Of a stretch of DNA of 64,000 nt, positions 52,366-61,422 are shown piece after piece. How positions within the stretch are numbered: the stretch's first letter is position 1; each line of letters starts with the position of its first letter. The position numbers and the translations under genes are program-made. The stretch is taken from positions 1-64,000 of the forward strand of contig JBBDIM010000063.1 of assembly GCA_040880405.1 (NCBI GenBank), given 5' to 3'. The notes under the pieces were generated by a model. The model saw only the letters and a list, made by a program, of their open reading frames with translations. It was not told the DNA's origin and did not search any database. Origin of the DNA: JBBDIM01 sp040880405. GTDB taxonomy: Bacteria > Planctomycetota > Planctomycetia > Pirellulales > Pirellulaceae.

Positions 52366-53286
52366 TCAACTCAGCGCCCAGAGAATGGCACCTGAGGCAA
52401 CTAAAAGCGAGAGATGGAACAGCGTTTGAAATGCGATCCACCAGCCCAGAGAAGCTGTGCTTCGATCGCCTCGCGCCACCTCCAAGAGAAATCGGCGTCT
52501 CTGGCGCCAACTGGGGTGTAGCCAAGTTCGACGCTCCAGGGAAATACCGGCCATTACGGACAGTTCGCCAATCGCCTGGATAAGCTCTTCCGCGAGTCGA
52601 ATGCGATCTACCGCTGAGGTCTTGTGGCCTGCCAGAAGTTTGAGGGCATAGGCATCGGCCTGATGTTCCAGGACCGGAGCAATCCAGCGAAGCGTCAAAA
52701 GAAGATACAGACACATCCCGACTGGGACGAGAACCGTCAAAAAAGTTGAGACTCCGCCTTCCAGCGATAACAAGGAGATCCAGCGGATCGCCACCAGGGC
52801 AATCGCCCCGCCCGCTAACACGATCAGCAGTCGAATCACGACATGCCAATTCCGCACATGCCCCAGTTCGTGGGCGACAATCGCACTGACCGACCGCTGC
52901 GGTAGCGTTTCCAAGGCCCGATCGGAAATCATCAGATAGCGAAACCCCGGCACACATCCCAGGACCGCGGCGTTGCAAATCCGGCTGGCGGTGTTCCACC
53001 GCAACAAGGGTAGCCCCAAAAGCATGGGGGAGCCGCTAATGCTGGGGGAGAGCCGGGCCCAATCGGCCTCGCTCAACGGCGTTAGTCCCCACCAATGCCG
53101 CCAAACCAAGGGGTAAACCACGACCCCCATCACCAGAGGCAATAGCCATGCCAACAGGGTCCACGAAGGTGAAACCGACTGCGCGAGCAGTTCCAGGGGT
53201 GCCAAATAGTGACTAATCGGACATACATCCCACGGGTACAAACTAGCCCTTTGCCCGATCCCCGATGGACCGGACTGTTTAATCAA
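52366..53286 (-). CDS. M48-type membrane metallopeptidase
   Basis: 306 residues from a TTG at 53286 just after an in-frame stop. The zinc site is AHELGHVRNWH (HExxH) and the third ligand is Glu in VLEHQADAYAL. A hydrophobic segment lies at about 40-60, two more after the HExxH site, and one at the C-terminus. Related proteases (HtpX/Ste24 class) act at the membrane on misfolded or lipidated proteins. No ATG fits near the N-terminus, so the start is tentative. Confidence 0.8.
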   Translation of the reverse strand: MIKQSGPSGIGQRASLYPWDVCPISHYLAPLELLAQSVSPSWTLLAWLLPLVMGVVVYPLVWRHWWGLTPLSEADWARLSPSISGSPMLLGLPLLRWNTASRICNAAVLGCVPGFRYLMISDRALETLPQRSVSAIVAHELGHVRNWHVVIRLLIVLAGGAIALVAIRWISLLSLEGGVSTFLTVLVPVGMCLYLLLTLRWIAPVLEHQADAYALKLLAGHKTSAVDRIRLAEELIQAIGELSVMAGISLERRTWLHPSWRQRRRFLLEVARGDRSTASLGWWIAFQTLFHLSLLVASGAILWALS

Positions 53287-53322
53287 GGCTAGTCATTTCG
53301 CGCGGATTGTCAAACGGCCGCA

Positions 53323-54948
53323 TTAACGCAGCCAGGAGGGCAATTCACCCGCCGGCGGCAACTGGATGACCTTGGCCGAGGTGATTGCCTCGCACTCGCG
53401 GACATCTTGCAGCGATTCTGGGGTCGGCATCCCGTCGAGATTCAACACGCCAATGGCCGTTCCACCCGGCTCCTGGCTCGACCGCCCCACCGCCATTTGG
53501 GCGATGTTGATGTTGTGTTGGCCGAAGATTGTCCCGACTTTTCCGATGATCCCTGGGACATCCTTGTGGGCGAAGACCAGCAAGGTGCCATCCAGATAAG
53601 CTTCCAGTCGTTGACCATCCAGCAGGATCAAACGCGGCATGTGACTGCCGAACAGCGTACCGCCCAGTTGATGCGAGCGATCTCCCTCTTCAATCATCGC
53701 CGTGATCGAGCTGCTGAAGCTACCCATATCGGAGCTGTTCTCGGTGGTCAATTCGACCCCCCGATCTCGCAGTAGCATCTGGGCATTGATCAAGTTGGGC
53801 TCGGTATCCATCGCCTTGGCCAGAAATCCGGCACAAAACGCGGACGTCAGCACACTCGTGTTCTTGCCACTGACGTCCCCTCGGTAACTGAGGCGAATCC
53901 CGGAACTGTTCCCCTCATGGATCTGAGCAGCAAACAGCCCCATCCGATAGGCGACATCCAGATAGCCACGCAGGGCCTCCATTGTCTTCGGATCCAACGG
54001 CGCGACATTCACGGCGTGGCGGATTTCGCCATTGAGCAGATAGTTGAGAACCAACTGCACCGCTTCCACCGCCACTTGGTTCTGAGCCTCTTCCGTGCTC
54101 GCACCCAAGTGGGGCGTGCAGACGACGTTGTCCATGCCGAACAGCGGGCTATCGGTGCATGGCTCTTCCTCATAAACATCGAGGGCCACGCCACCCAATT
54201 TTCCGCTTTTCAAGCCTTCGACCAGGGCGGCCTCGTTGTAGATTCCGCCCCGCGCACAGTTGATTAGACGGGCCCCCTGCTTGAGCAAGCCGACCGCCTC
54301 GGCGTCGATCATACCCTTCGTCTCCGGCGTGAGGGGAGTATGAACGGTCAGGTAATCGACGTCCGGCAATATCTCCTTAACGCTCGGCCGTAGTTCGATC
54401 CCCATTTCGGCCGCGCGCTCGGGGCTCATAAAGGGATCATAGCCAATGACCCGCATTTGAAAGGCGATGGCGCGTTTGGCGAACTCCAACCCGATTCGGC
54501 CCAGCCCGACAACACCCAAAGTTTTATCCGCGAGTTGCGAGCCCATGTACTTTTTGCGGTCCCACCGACCCTCGACCAGGCTTTGGTTGGCCGCCGGCAC
54601 GTTCCGCGAGAGGGCCATCATCAGGCCGAAGGCATGCTCGGCGGTGCTGATGGTGTTGCCGGTGGGGGTATTCATCACAATGATGCCCAACCGCGCCGCG
54701 GCGTTGGAGTCAATGTTATCGGTCCCCACGCCCGCCCGAGCGATGACCTTCAGTTGGGTATTCCCCGCCAGCGATTCCGCCGTGATCTTGACCCCACTGC
54801 GACAGATCGCCCCGTCGAATTTTGCCAGCGTATTGCGCAGCTCATCTCCCTTGAGTCCGGTGATGACCTCGAATTGAACGCCTTCGGCTTGCTCTAGCAG
54901 TTCGAGTCCTTCGGGAGAAATCGAATCGAGTACGACGATCTTCGACAT
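53323..54948 (-). CDS. serA: D-3-phosphoglycerate dehydrogenase
   Basis: 541 residues, catalysing the first step of serine synthesis. VGLGRIGLEFAKRA is the NAD fold, with the catalytic Arg-Glu-His in ARAGVGTDN, LINCARGG and CTPHLGAST. The C-terminus holds an ASB-like domain and an ACT domain (VPGIIGKVGTIFGQHNINIAQM) that in relatives give serine feedback inhibition. ATG at 54948 fits MSKIVVLDSISPEGL; the frame is open 79 codons more upstream, without conserved residues. It follows serC in the same operon. Confidence 0.95.
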   Translation of the reverse strand: MSKIVVLDSISPEGLELLEQAEGVQFEVITGLKGDELRNTLAKFDGAICRSGVKITAESLAGNTQLKVIARAGVGTDNIDSNAAARLGIIVMNTPTGNTISTAEHAFGLMMALSRNVPAANQSLVEGRWDRKKYMGSQLADKTLGVVGLGRIGLEFAKRAIAFQMRVIGYDPFMSPERAAEMGIELRPSVKEILPDVDYLTVHTPLTPETKGMIDAEAVGLLKQGARLINCARGGIYNEAALVEGLKSGKLGGVALDVYEEEPCTDSPLFGMDNVVCTPHLGASTEEAQNQVAVEAVQLVLNYLLNGEIRHAVNVAPLDPKTMEALRGYLDVAYRMGLFAAQIHEGNSSGIRLSYRGDVSGKNTSVLTSAFCAGFLAKAMDTEPNLINAQMLLRDRGVELTTENSSDMGSFSSSITAMIEEGDRSHQLGGTLFGSHMPRLILLDGQRLEAYLDGTLLVFAHKDVPGIIGKVGTIFGQHNINIAQMAVGRSSQEPGGTAIGVLNLDGMPTPESLQDVRECEAITSAKVIQLPPAGELPSWLR

Positions 54949-55018
54949 GGTGGAATCTTCTTTGAGGTTAGAACGTGAGGAACGTGTGGGGCAGCCGCGA
55001 GTCCGGAGGCCAACGGTA

Positions 55019-56110
55019 CTACGATGACTTACGGAACTGGAGCATAAAGTCGCGGAGTTTCTCCACCCCTTCCAGCGGCATCGCGTTGTAGATCGAAGCA
55101 CGGATTCCGCCGACGCTGCGATGTCCGCCGAGGCTGTCGAGGTCCTGACTGGCGGCCTGCTCCAGGAATCGCTTTTCCGCATCTTCACTTGGCAAGGTGA
55201 ACGTGACGTTCATTAAAGAACGGTCCGCCGTCTGAGCGTGTCCCTTATAAAATCCTTCGGGCTGGTCGATCACGTCGTACAACAGGGCGGCTTTCTTGCG
55301 GTTATGGGCCTCCATCGACTCCAAACCGCCCACCTCTTCCTGTAGCCACTTCGCCACCAGACCCATCACGTAGATAGCGAAGGTGGGCGGAGTGTTGTAC
55401 ATCGAATCCTCTTCCGCGTGATTGCGGTACACCATGTAGCCTGGCAGGGAATCGTCCGCCTGCTTCATCAAACCCTTGCGAATGATGACGACCGTCACCC
55501 CGGCCGGACCGGCGTTTTTCTGGGCACACGCGTAGATCAAACCATATTTTTCGATCGGAAGCGGCCGGCACATAAAATCGGATGAACAGTCCGCGACCAG
55601 CGGGACATCCCCAATTTCAGGTTCACTGAGAAACTGAACCCCTTGGATCGTTTCGTTCGAGGTGATGTGGACGTAGGCAGAATTTCGGCTGAGCGAGAGC
55701 TGCTCGGTGGTCGGCAGGCGATCGTAATTGGTCGGTTTGCCGTCCCAGGCCACATTGACCTGCCCCTCCTTAACCGCCTCTTCCCATCCTTTTTTGCCCC
55801 AACTTCCGGTCAGAATGTAGTCGGCCGTCTGATCGGTGCCGCGCATCAGGTTCATCGGCACCATCGAAAACTGAAGCCGCGATCCGCCTTGCAAAAACAG
55901 GACATCATGCGTGTCGGGAATGGAGAGGAGCGAGATGATCCGAGCCTTGGCGTCGGCCTGGATCTTCTTAAAGGCCCCGCTGCGGTGGCTGATTTCCAGA
56001 ATGGAAGCACCGGCACCCGGCAGATTCAATAAATCACGCTGCGCCGCTTCTAACACCGAGACGGGCAATACGGCAGGACCGGCCGAAAAATTGAAGACAC
56101 GCTTGGACAT
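55019..56110 (-). CDS. serC: Phosphoserine aminotransferase
   Basis: 363 residues. It converts 3-phosphohydroxypyruvate to phosphoserine using PLP. VFNFSAGPAVLPVSVLE, EISHRSGAFKKI, the PLP lysine in YACAQKNAGPAGV, and the C-terminal GGHRSVGGIRASIYNAMP are typical. Gene order serC-serA on one strand supplies two consecutive steps of serine synthesis. Confidence 0.96.
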   Translation of the reverse strand: MSKRVFNFSAGPAVLPVSVLEAAQRDLLNLPGAGASILEISHRSGAFKKIQADAKARIISLLSIPDTHDVLFLQGGSRLQFSMVPMNLMRGTDQTADYILTGSWGKKGWEEAVKEGQVNVAWDGKPTNYDRLPTTEQLSLSRNSAYVHITSNETIQGVQFLSEPEIGDVPLVADCSSDFMCRPLPIEKYGLIYACAQKNAGPAGVTVVIIRKGLMKQADDSLPGYMVYRNHAEEDSMYNTPPTFAIYVMGLVAKWLQEEVGGLESMEAHNRKKAALLYDVIDQPEGFYKGHAQTADRSLMNVTFTLPSEDAEKRFLEQAASQDLDSLGGHRSVGGIRASIYNAMPLEGVEKLRDFMLQFRKSS

Positions 56111-56354
56111 GGGGGCTCTACTTTATCATCACAGGAAGATCCGGCCGACCTCCAGAGCATGTGCAAAAACTCCCCAGAGCCGTCCGCCGAGTGAAAACCA
56201 AACCCCGATTCTACGTGGAAAACCCGGCTGATTGAAGCGGCCCTAGAATGCGGCCTGTTAGGAAACTTACCGCAGCGAAGACGGGGCGGTTTTCCGACAG
56301 CGGATCGAGCAACAGAAATGCCGCCCCACACCCCCCTTCTGAAGAGAGGGCCCG

Positions 56355-57107
56355 TTAATATCGCTGCCGAGTCGCGGGAGCCTGAACCAATCGGGTACCG
56401 GACGATGCGCCGATCCCTGTGTCGACCTGCACCCCTTGCCGCTGAAGCGTGGCGATCCGGTGGCCTAAATCGGTTTGAAAATTATTCAGTTGATAGGAGC
56501 GTTGGTAGTTGGCTAGGGCCTGCGAAACATCGCCCGACTGCTCGCGGAGGTTCCCGAGCGCCGCCCAGGCCCGTGAGTTTTGGGAGTCGATCGCCAAGGC
56601 CTGATTCAGGTTATTCATGGCGCTATTCTTGTCGCCAAACTCCTCGTAAAGCCGGGCCAGTTCAATCTTCGGGTCGGCAATGGTGGGACTTCGCTGGGCC
56701 CATCTTTCGAGCAGCGTAAAGGCGTTTTCGGACCTTTTGGTGTCGATGAGCAAGACGGCCAAAGCCCGATGGCACTCCGGATGGTCCGGAGCCAGATCGA
56801 GACATTTGTTGTACAAGGCCTCAGACTGTTGCAACATACTTGGGTCGCTATTCTTCTTGCCCAGTTCGTGATACGTGGCCGCCAAATTGTAGTAGGCGTC
56901 CGCGTTGGTCGGTTCGTGGTGCAGCGCTTTTTGGAAATAGTCGACACCCGCCATCGATTGCCCCGACTGGACCGCGCGGACGCCCGCGACATTCGATCCC
57001 GACGCCGCCACATGGCAGCCGGTGGCGAGGCCCAGCAGGCAAAGCCCCACCAGACCGAATATCGGGAAACGGATTGTCAGGTCGCGTTGTGTATGCGTCG
57101 AAACCAC
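56355..57107 (-). CDS. TPR lipoprotein
   Basis: 250 residues. The N-terminal signal ends with LLGLATGC, a lipobox, so the Cys at about residue 31 is lipidated. Four to five TPR units follow (AVQSGQSMAGVDYFQKALHH, AYYNLAATYHELG, NSRAWAALGNLREQ and others). Probably periplasmic scaffolding. Lies alone between serC and the small basic protein gene. Confidence 0.85.
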   Translation of the reverse strand: MVSTHTQRDLTIRFPIFGLVGLCLLGLATGCHVAASGSNVAGVRAVQSGQSMAGVDYFQKALHHEPTNADAYYNLAATYHELGKKNSDPSMLQQSEALYNKCLDLAPDHPECHRALAVLLIDTKRSENAFTLLERWAQRSPTIADPKIELARLYEEFGDKNSAMNNLNQALAIDSQNSRAWAALGNLREQSGDVSQALANYQRSYQLNNFQTDLGHRIATLQRQGVQVDTGIGASSGTRLVQAPATRQRY

Positions 57108-57217
57108 GTCAGTCCATCCTCAAATCTCACCACAATTTCTCACCACGGGGCGGGTCGAGGGGGGAGGATAGAAGGCTTCTTTTTGAAAATCAAGGCGGAT
57201 TTGGTCAAGAAATGCCA

Positions 57218-57242
57218 AAGGAGGGCCGACACGGCCCTCCTT
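57218..57242. terminator. Hairpin downstream of the 57269 gene
   Basis: AAGGAGGGCC pairs with GGCCCTCCTT across GACAC. On the minus strand the following T-run is short (TTTGGCATTTCTT); on the plus strand a run of eight T follows ten bases later. It probably serves the minus-strand gene. Confidence 0.6.
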
Positions 57243-57268
57243 CGCCTCATTTTTTTTGAATTGGCAAC

Positions 57269-57748
57269 TTACAACTGGATTGCCTCAACCTCGTCGGTAA
57301 TCGCGGGCACCGCTTGCTCTGGCGCCTTCCCATCGGCGTCGCGATCCGCTACTTCTTCAACGACTGACTCTTCGACCGGACCACGGTGATACCCCAACCC
57401 GCGAACCACTTCCAGGATCTCACTGCAGGTGGGGAACATCCGCCCATTGGCTCGTTTGTAGGCGTCCAATGCCTGCATGAACTCGATTTCCTCGTTACTG
57501 TAATCCCGCTCACAAGTGGTGGGATCGATTTGACGCCGCCGGTTCACCTTCTCCCGCCGCTGGATTACTGGTTTTTCGCTAGCGGCCTCCTCCTTTTCGG
57601 TACCGCGACGGTCCTTCCGACGTCGATCCATGACCACCTCGGAATCACCCAAGGCTTTAGAGGCTGAAGTCTTTTTCGCGGTCCCTCGCTTGCTTTCGGT
57701 CGCCTTCTTGGCGGTCGTCTTGGTGGTTGGTGTCTTGGCTTTGGCCAC
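57269..57748 (-). CDS. Conserved hypothetical protein, basic N-terminus
   Basis: 159 residues. The first 75 are Lys/Arg/Thr-rich and probably disordered. A compact conserved-looking segment is YSNEEIEFMQALDAYKRANGRMFPTCSEILEVV with LGYHR; I believe similar segments occur in planctomycete small proteins. The C-terminus is acidic. Role unknown; nucleic-acid binding is possible from the basic tail. Confidence 0.65.
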   Translation of the reverse strand: MAKAKTPTTKTTAKKATESKRGTAKKTSASKALGDSEVVMDRRRKDRRGTEKEEAASEKPVIQRREKVNRRRQIDPTTCERDYSNEEIEFMQALDAYKRANGRMFPTCSEILEVVRGLGYHRGPVEESVVEEVADRDADGKAPEQAVPAITDEVEAIQL

Positions 57749-58015
57749 AGTGGTTCACTCCGCAAAGCAGGCAAGCTAGTCAATATACGCAACTTATACC
57801 TGCTAGATTCGGATTGAGACATGGTAAACTTTCAACATTTCGTAGTGATTGACGGTGGCGCAAAGTATGCGGATTACGCCAGTCGCAACGCGTGGTTCGA
57901 CTGGTCCCAGGTTTGCAGCCAGCGAGGAAGATTGCGACCGGCGGACCGATCACAGCGTACCGGGAGTGCTACGAGACATTCGCTCGACGATGATCAAGAC
58001 GTCGCTTCGCGTGAC

Positions 58016-58804
58016 TTACGCCGGAAACGACTGCTGATGCTGAGATGGATGATCTCCGGGCCGCGAAGCCTGCGGAGTCCCCGCGGACGGCAGAGGCTGG
58101 CTGCCGGGAATCGTGGAGTCTTTGATGATGTTGATAGCCGAACCCATGGTTTCCGTTAACGGCCTTAAGCCCCGGGAAACGGACTCAATCAAGGGAGCGG
58201 TCTCGACGTAGTAGGTTCCGCCAAACAGTTGTGAATCGCTTGCGGACCAGGACATCGCAAGCTCATCCAGGGGGGAACCATGGGCAAAACGATCCTTGGA
58301 ATCCATTGTCTCGTGGAGAACCACCGAAACCGTTGGCTCGACGTTTGCGATGGTCGGCATAGGCTCTTTTACTTGCGTGGGCTCGGGTGCCGAAACTCGT
58401 TCATCCACGGCCGTCACAGGCCCCGAAAGGAGTTGCCGCCACGCGATGGGAGCGACTTCCCGATCATATAAAATCGCCGGGGAAACCATCACCGCGGCCA
58501 TCGAGGCGGCCAGTGCCATCGACAGGTAAGGGAGCCATGTTCCCCAGCCGCGGCCTGTCCCGACCGCGTCTTCATGGCGAGTGGTCGACCGGACCTTGTC
58601 CACCACATGTTCGACAAATCGTCCGGGCATATCGGGGGCCTGCCAAGCAGCCAGGCCGATCAACATCGACTCGTAACCGGCCAGCAGTTGACTGCTGCGA
58701 TCGAAGTCCTCGCTTCGGACCAGGGCCAAAAGCGCACGCGCCTCCGCGAACCGATCCTCATCGATCAGTTGTTGAATCTGAGCTTCAAACTCGTCGAACG
58801 TCAT
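58016..58804 (-). CDS. Putative anti-sigma partner, single-pass membrane protein
   Basis: 262 residues from the ATG at 58804. The N-terminal 80 residues are helical and cytoplasmic (TFDEFEAQIQQLIDEDRFAEA); one membrane helix lies at about 108-125; the rest is outside and low in conserved residues. The start overlaps the ECF sigma gene by 20 bases, the usual layout for a sigma/anti-sigma pair. No zinc-binding HxxxCxxC motif was seen, so the role is inferred from context. Confidence 0.65.
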   Translation of the reverse strand: MTFDEFEAQIQQLIDEDRFAEARALLALVRSEDFDRSSQLLAGYESMLIGLAAWQAPDMPGRFVEHVVDKVRSTTRHEDAVGTGRGWGTWLPYLSMALAASMAAVMVSPAILYDREVAPIAWRQLLSGPVTAVDERVSAPEPTQVKEPMPTIANVEPTVSVVLHETMDSKDRFAHGSPLDELAMSWSASDSQLFGGTYYVETAPLIESVSRGLRPLTETMGSAINIIKDSTIPGSQPLPSAGTPQASRPGDHPSQHQQSFPA

Positions 58805-59348
58805 AGGTTGATTCCTGAACCACTCCCCGGGCAACCAAACGGCGGACAATCTCCGCCCGAGCCCTGTGGACCCATGTTTTCACGGTCCCCACAGGGCACC
58901 TCAACTCTTCGGCGATCTGCTGGTAGCTGAGTTGATGATCGTGAAACAGCAAAAAAGCTTGCCGATAGTCGACGCGCGCGTCTTGGAGCGCCAAGTGAAC
59001 TTCCTCCGCCAGTTGCTTGACAACATGCGGGTCGGCTCGGTGATCCGGAACCGCCTCTTCCGCGAGGGGGCTAACGGCCCGTCTTGATCTTTGGGCGATG
59101 TGGGTCCGACATCGATTCCCTGCGATCGTCAAAATCCAAGGTTCCAGCGGGCGCTCACGATCCCACCGATCGAGATTGCGAAAGACGCGCAGAAAGGTCT
59201 CCTGGGCCATGTCTTCCGCCTCGTGGTGCTCTCCCACCATGCGCAGACAAAGTCCGTAAACCTTCGCTCGAAATCGGTCGATAAATTGCCGTGCGGCAGT
59301 ATCGTCACCCGCCAGACACTCGTCGACGAGCAGACTCAACTCGGTCAA
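58785..59348 (-). CDS. ECF-type RNA polymerase sigma factor
   Basis: 187 residues. Region 2 has AEDMAQETFLRVFRNLDRW and region 4 has LSYQQIAEELRCPVGTVKTWVHRARAEI. The start is a TTG (59348) supported by GGAGG just upstream; no ATG exists before the conserved MTELSLLVDECL-like start. Probably held by the downstream membrane protein and released by a signal. The target genes are unknown. Confidence 0.92.
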   Translation of the reverse strand: MTELSLLVDECLAGDDTAARQFIDRFRAKVYGLCLRMVGEHHEAEDMAQETFLRVFRNLDRWDRERPLEPWILTIAGNRCRTHIAQRSRRAVSPLAEEAVPDHRADPHVVKQLAEEVHLALQDARVDYRQAFLLFHDHQLSYQQIAEELRCPVGTVKTWVHRARAEIVRRLVARGVVQESTYDVRRV

Positions 59349-59443
59349 GGGACTCCTCCCAATCAGGCAGTGCGATCGCTCTGCTTAGCATTACCGACGA
59401 GACGGGGACTAGGTTTCGGAGAACTCGGAATAAAGTTTGGCGG

Positions 59444-60139
59444 TTAACGCCGCTCAAACATTTTTTTGATCGCGGAAGTGGCGGCACTCTGCGTATCGAT
59501 GGGCTTATCCGAAGTACGCGGAGGGAGTTTGCCATATTCCTTTTTCGGCTTCTTGGGCTTGCTACCACCAAACAGGCCGAGTACCCCCGACTTGGTGTTG
59601 GACTTGTCCGTTTCGTCATCCTCAGCGGACGTCTCCGAGGCTTCAATCTCCTCTGCCGTCATCGCCCGAGTGTCGTCCACCCGAAACTGCCGCGTTTCGG
59701 GATTGTCCAACTGTTGGGCCTTTTCTTCCTCGTCCGCTTCCTCAAGCCAACTGGCAACGTCATTGCCGGTGGAAGACGATTTGGCGACCCGGGATGCGGC
59801 CTCCTGAACACTACTTACCTTGGATCGCTTGACAGCACCCAAAGTGTGGTCGATCAAAATCAGGAATTCGAGGGGGCCAACGCGAATCTCGTCCCCCATT
59901 TTCAACTCGACGGATCCCTCGATCCGCTCGCCGTTGACGTAGGTGCCGTTCTTGCTGCCGAATTCCTCGAGAAACAACTTGGAATCACGCACAGTCAAGG
60001 CGCAGTGCTTTCGGCTCACCATGTCGCTCTTCGGTTTCAGATGGCAACCGTCGCCGCGACCAATGACAAAGCTATCGACAGGAAGCTTAAACTCCTTGCC
60101 GGCACTGGGTCCTTGGATAACTCGCAATTTAACTTGCAT
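59444..60139 (-). CDS. FHA domain protein
   Basis: 231 residues from the ATG at 60139, with AAGGA upstream; the frame is open 38 codons more upstream without FHA features. The FHA domain (about 1-95) has IGRGDGCHL, MVSRKHCA and SKNGTYVNGE, so it should bind phosphothreonine. The rest is low complexity with charged and basic patches (GGSKPKKPKKEYGK). It probably reads out the activity of Ser/Thr kinases such as those encoded in this window (inference). Confidence 0.9.
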   Translation of the reverse strand: MQVKLRVIQGPSAGKEFKLPVDSFVIGRGDGCHLKPKSDMVSRKHCALTVRDSKLFLEEFGSKNGTYVNGERIEGSVELKMGDEIRVGPLEFLILIDHTLGAVKRSKVSSVQEAASRVAKSSSTGNDVASWLEEADEEEKAQQLDNPETRQFRVDDTRAMTAEEIEASETSAEDDETDKSNTKSGVLGLFGGSKPKKPKKEYGKLPPRTSDKPIDTQSAATSAIKKMFERR

Positions 60140-60571
60140 ATTTAAATCCTTCCTTCGCAACGGCTCGTCCCGTGACGAATACCTTAAAATCCAAACGATA
60201 GCGCGGGGATGCGGGATCGGAGGTTGCGAAAACCACGAAGGGTCAATTTCCAACGAGGATCAACGCTTCCAAAGCTTGCGGATAAATGGATAGCAAGGGT
60301 AGGAAACGCAGCACCCGAAGGGGATTAAGCACAAGATAGCGTGAAAGGACAAGCTCTTGAATAGTTCTAATAGGGGTACGAAGGCAATTCTTGCGCGAAA
60401 AACGAGAATCTTAACGCACCACCTTTTCATCATGATTGGTTGAAGAGCTGTTGCCAAGAGGAATTCTTGACCCTGTTAAGGAATCGGCAACCATCGCCCA
60501 ATCACGCCAATGAAAGATACTCAACCGATACACCTGAGTCAACAACGCGGAGAACCACATTACCGCAGGGT
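60140..60571. other. Intergenic region without recognised gene
   Basis: About 430 bases upstream of the FHA gene and downstream of the lipoate ligase gene. Short frames exist but none has a ribosome binding site or recognisable sequence. No tRNA-like or strong hairpin seen. It should contain the FHA gene promoter. Confidence 0.5.
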
Positions 60572-61321
60572 TTAGCGACGTTCGTTCCACGAATTGGCAC
60601 GGAACCGGTCGGTTGCTAAACGTCGGCTCGCTTCCGCTTCCTCAGTTGCCAGGACACCTTTGTCGTAACTAAATTGGCATAAACGACTTAACTCCTCAAG
60701 CCAAGCCGTACGCAAGTCCTCTACCGAGAGCGGATCGGTCAATTGAACGAGATCGTTAATACCGGCTAATTCAGGGGCATGGGGGGAACGACTCAAGAGC
60801 ACGCTCCCATGTTGCAGCATGGCCCCGGTATGTCGTCGCTGGGCGCTGCCGCAAATCTTGGCTGAATTTAGGATTACGTCGACGGGACTGCGACGCAGAA
60901 AACACAAAAACGGAGGGGAACCCAGACCCTCCAGGCTCGCGTCACCATTTAACGCTGCCTGAATCCCCCACCCGCGCAGAGTTTGAATAAGCGACTGGTG
61001 AAAGTGATCAAAATAATCTGCGACATTGCTAGCACGCGTATCCCGCACCGGGACAGTCAGGCTGTACGTCAGCTCGTGGTCATGCAGGATCGCACCACCC
61101 CCTGAGGCTCGACGGAGCCACGGGGCGTCTAAACTGGGAACGTGTCGAGAACGATCCGCGTGATGTTGAAAGTAACCCAGCGAGAGGGTCGGTTCGGCCC
61201 ACTGGTAAAATCGAAGCGTAGTCATCCCGGTTTGCGGCGTCGCGCGGAGAAGCGCCTCATCGACGGCCATATTCCAGGGACCGGCCGCCGGGGGGTCGAT
61301 CATCAAACGGACGCGTGGCAT
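60572..61321 (-). CDS. Lipoate-protein ligase/lipoyl transferase-like
   Basis: 249 residues of the biotin/lipoyl ligase fold. NMAVDEALL, the RRASGGGAILHDHELTYSL motif and the lysine in NSAKICGSAQRR fit LplA/LipM-like enzymes. It probably attaches lipoate to carrier proteins, including GcvH, which fits its place 101 bases after gcvPB. Whether it uses free lipoate or octanoyl groups cannot be told. Confidence 0.82.
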   Translation of the reverse strand: MPRVRLMIDPPAAGPWNMAVDEALLRATPQTGMTTLRFYQWAEPTLSLGYFQHHADRSRHVPSLDAPWLRRASGGGAILHDHELTYSLTVPVRDTRASNVADYFDHFHQSLIQTLRGWGIQAALNGDASLEGLGSPPFLCFLRRSPVDVILNSAKICGSAQRRHTGAMLQHGSVLLSRSPHAPELAGINDLVQLTDPLSVEDLRTAWLEELSRLCQFSYDKGVLATEEAEASRRLATDRFRANSWNERR

Positions 61322-61422
61322 TTAAGAACCCTTAACATCACCTTGCTCATAGGTCTGATTCCCTCGTGTAAATCGCTCCTTATTGAGTGATGTAGGCGCA
61401 CTAAGAACCTTTCGCGTGCCGA

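Noticed and set aside
60260..60457. 65-codon minus-strand frame upstream of the FHA gene
   Set aside because: No Shine-Dalgarno, odd composition, no recognisable features.
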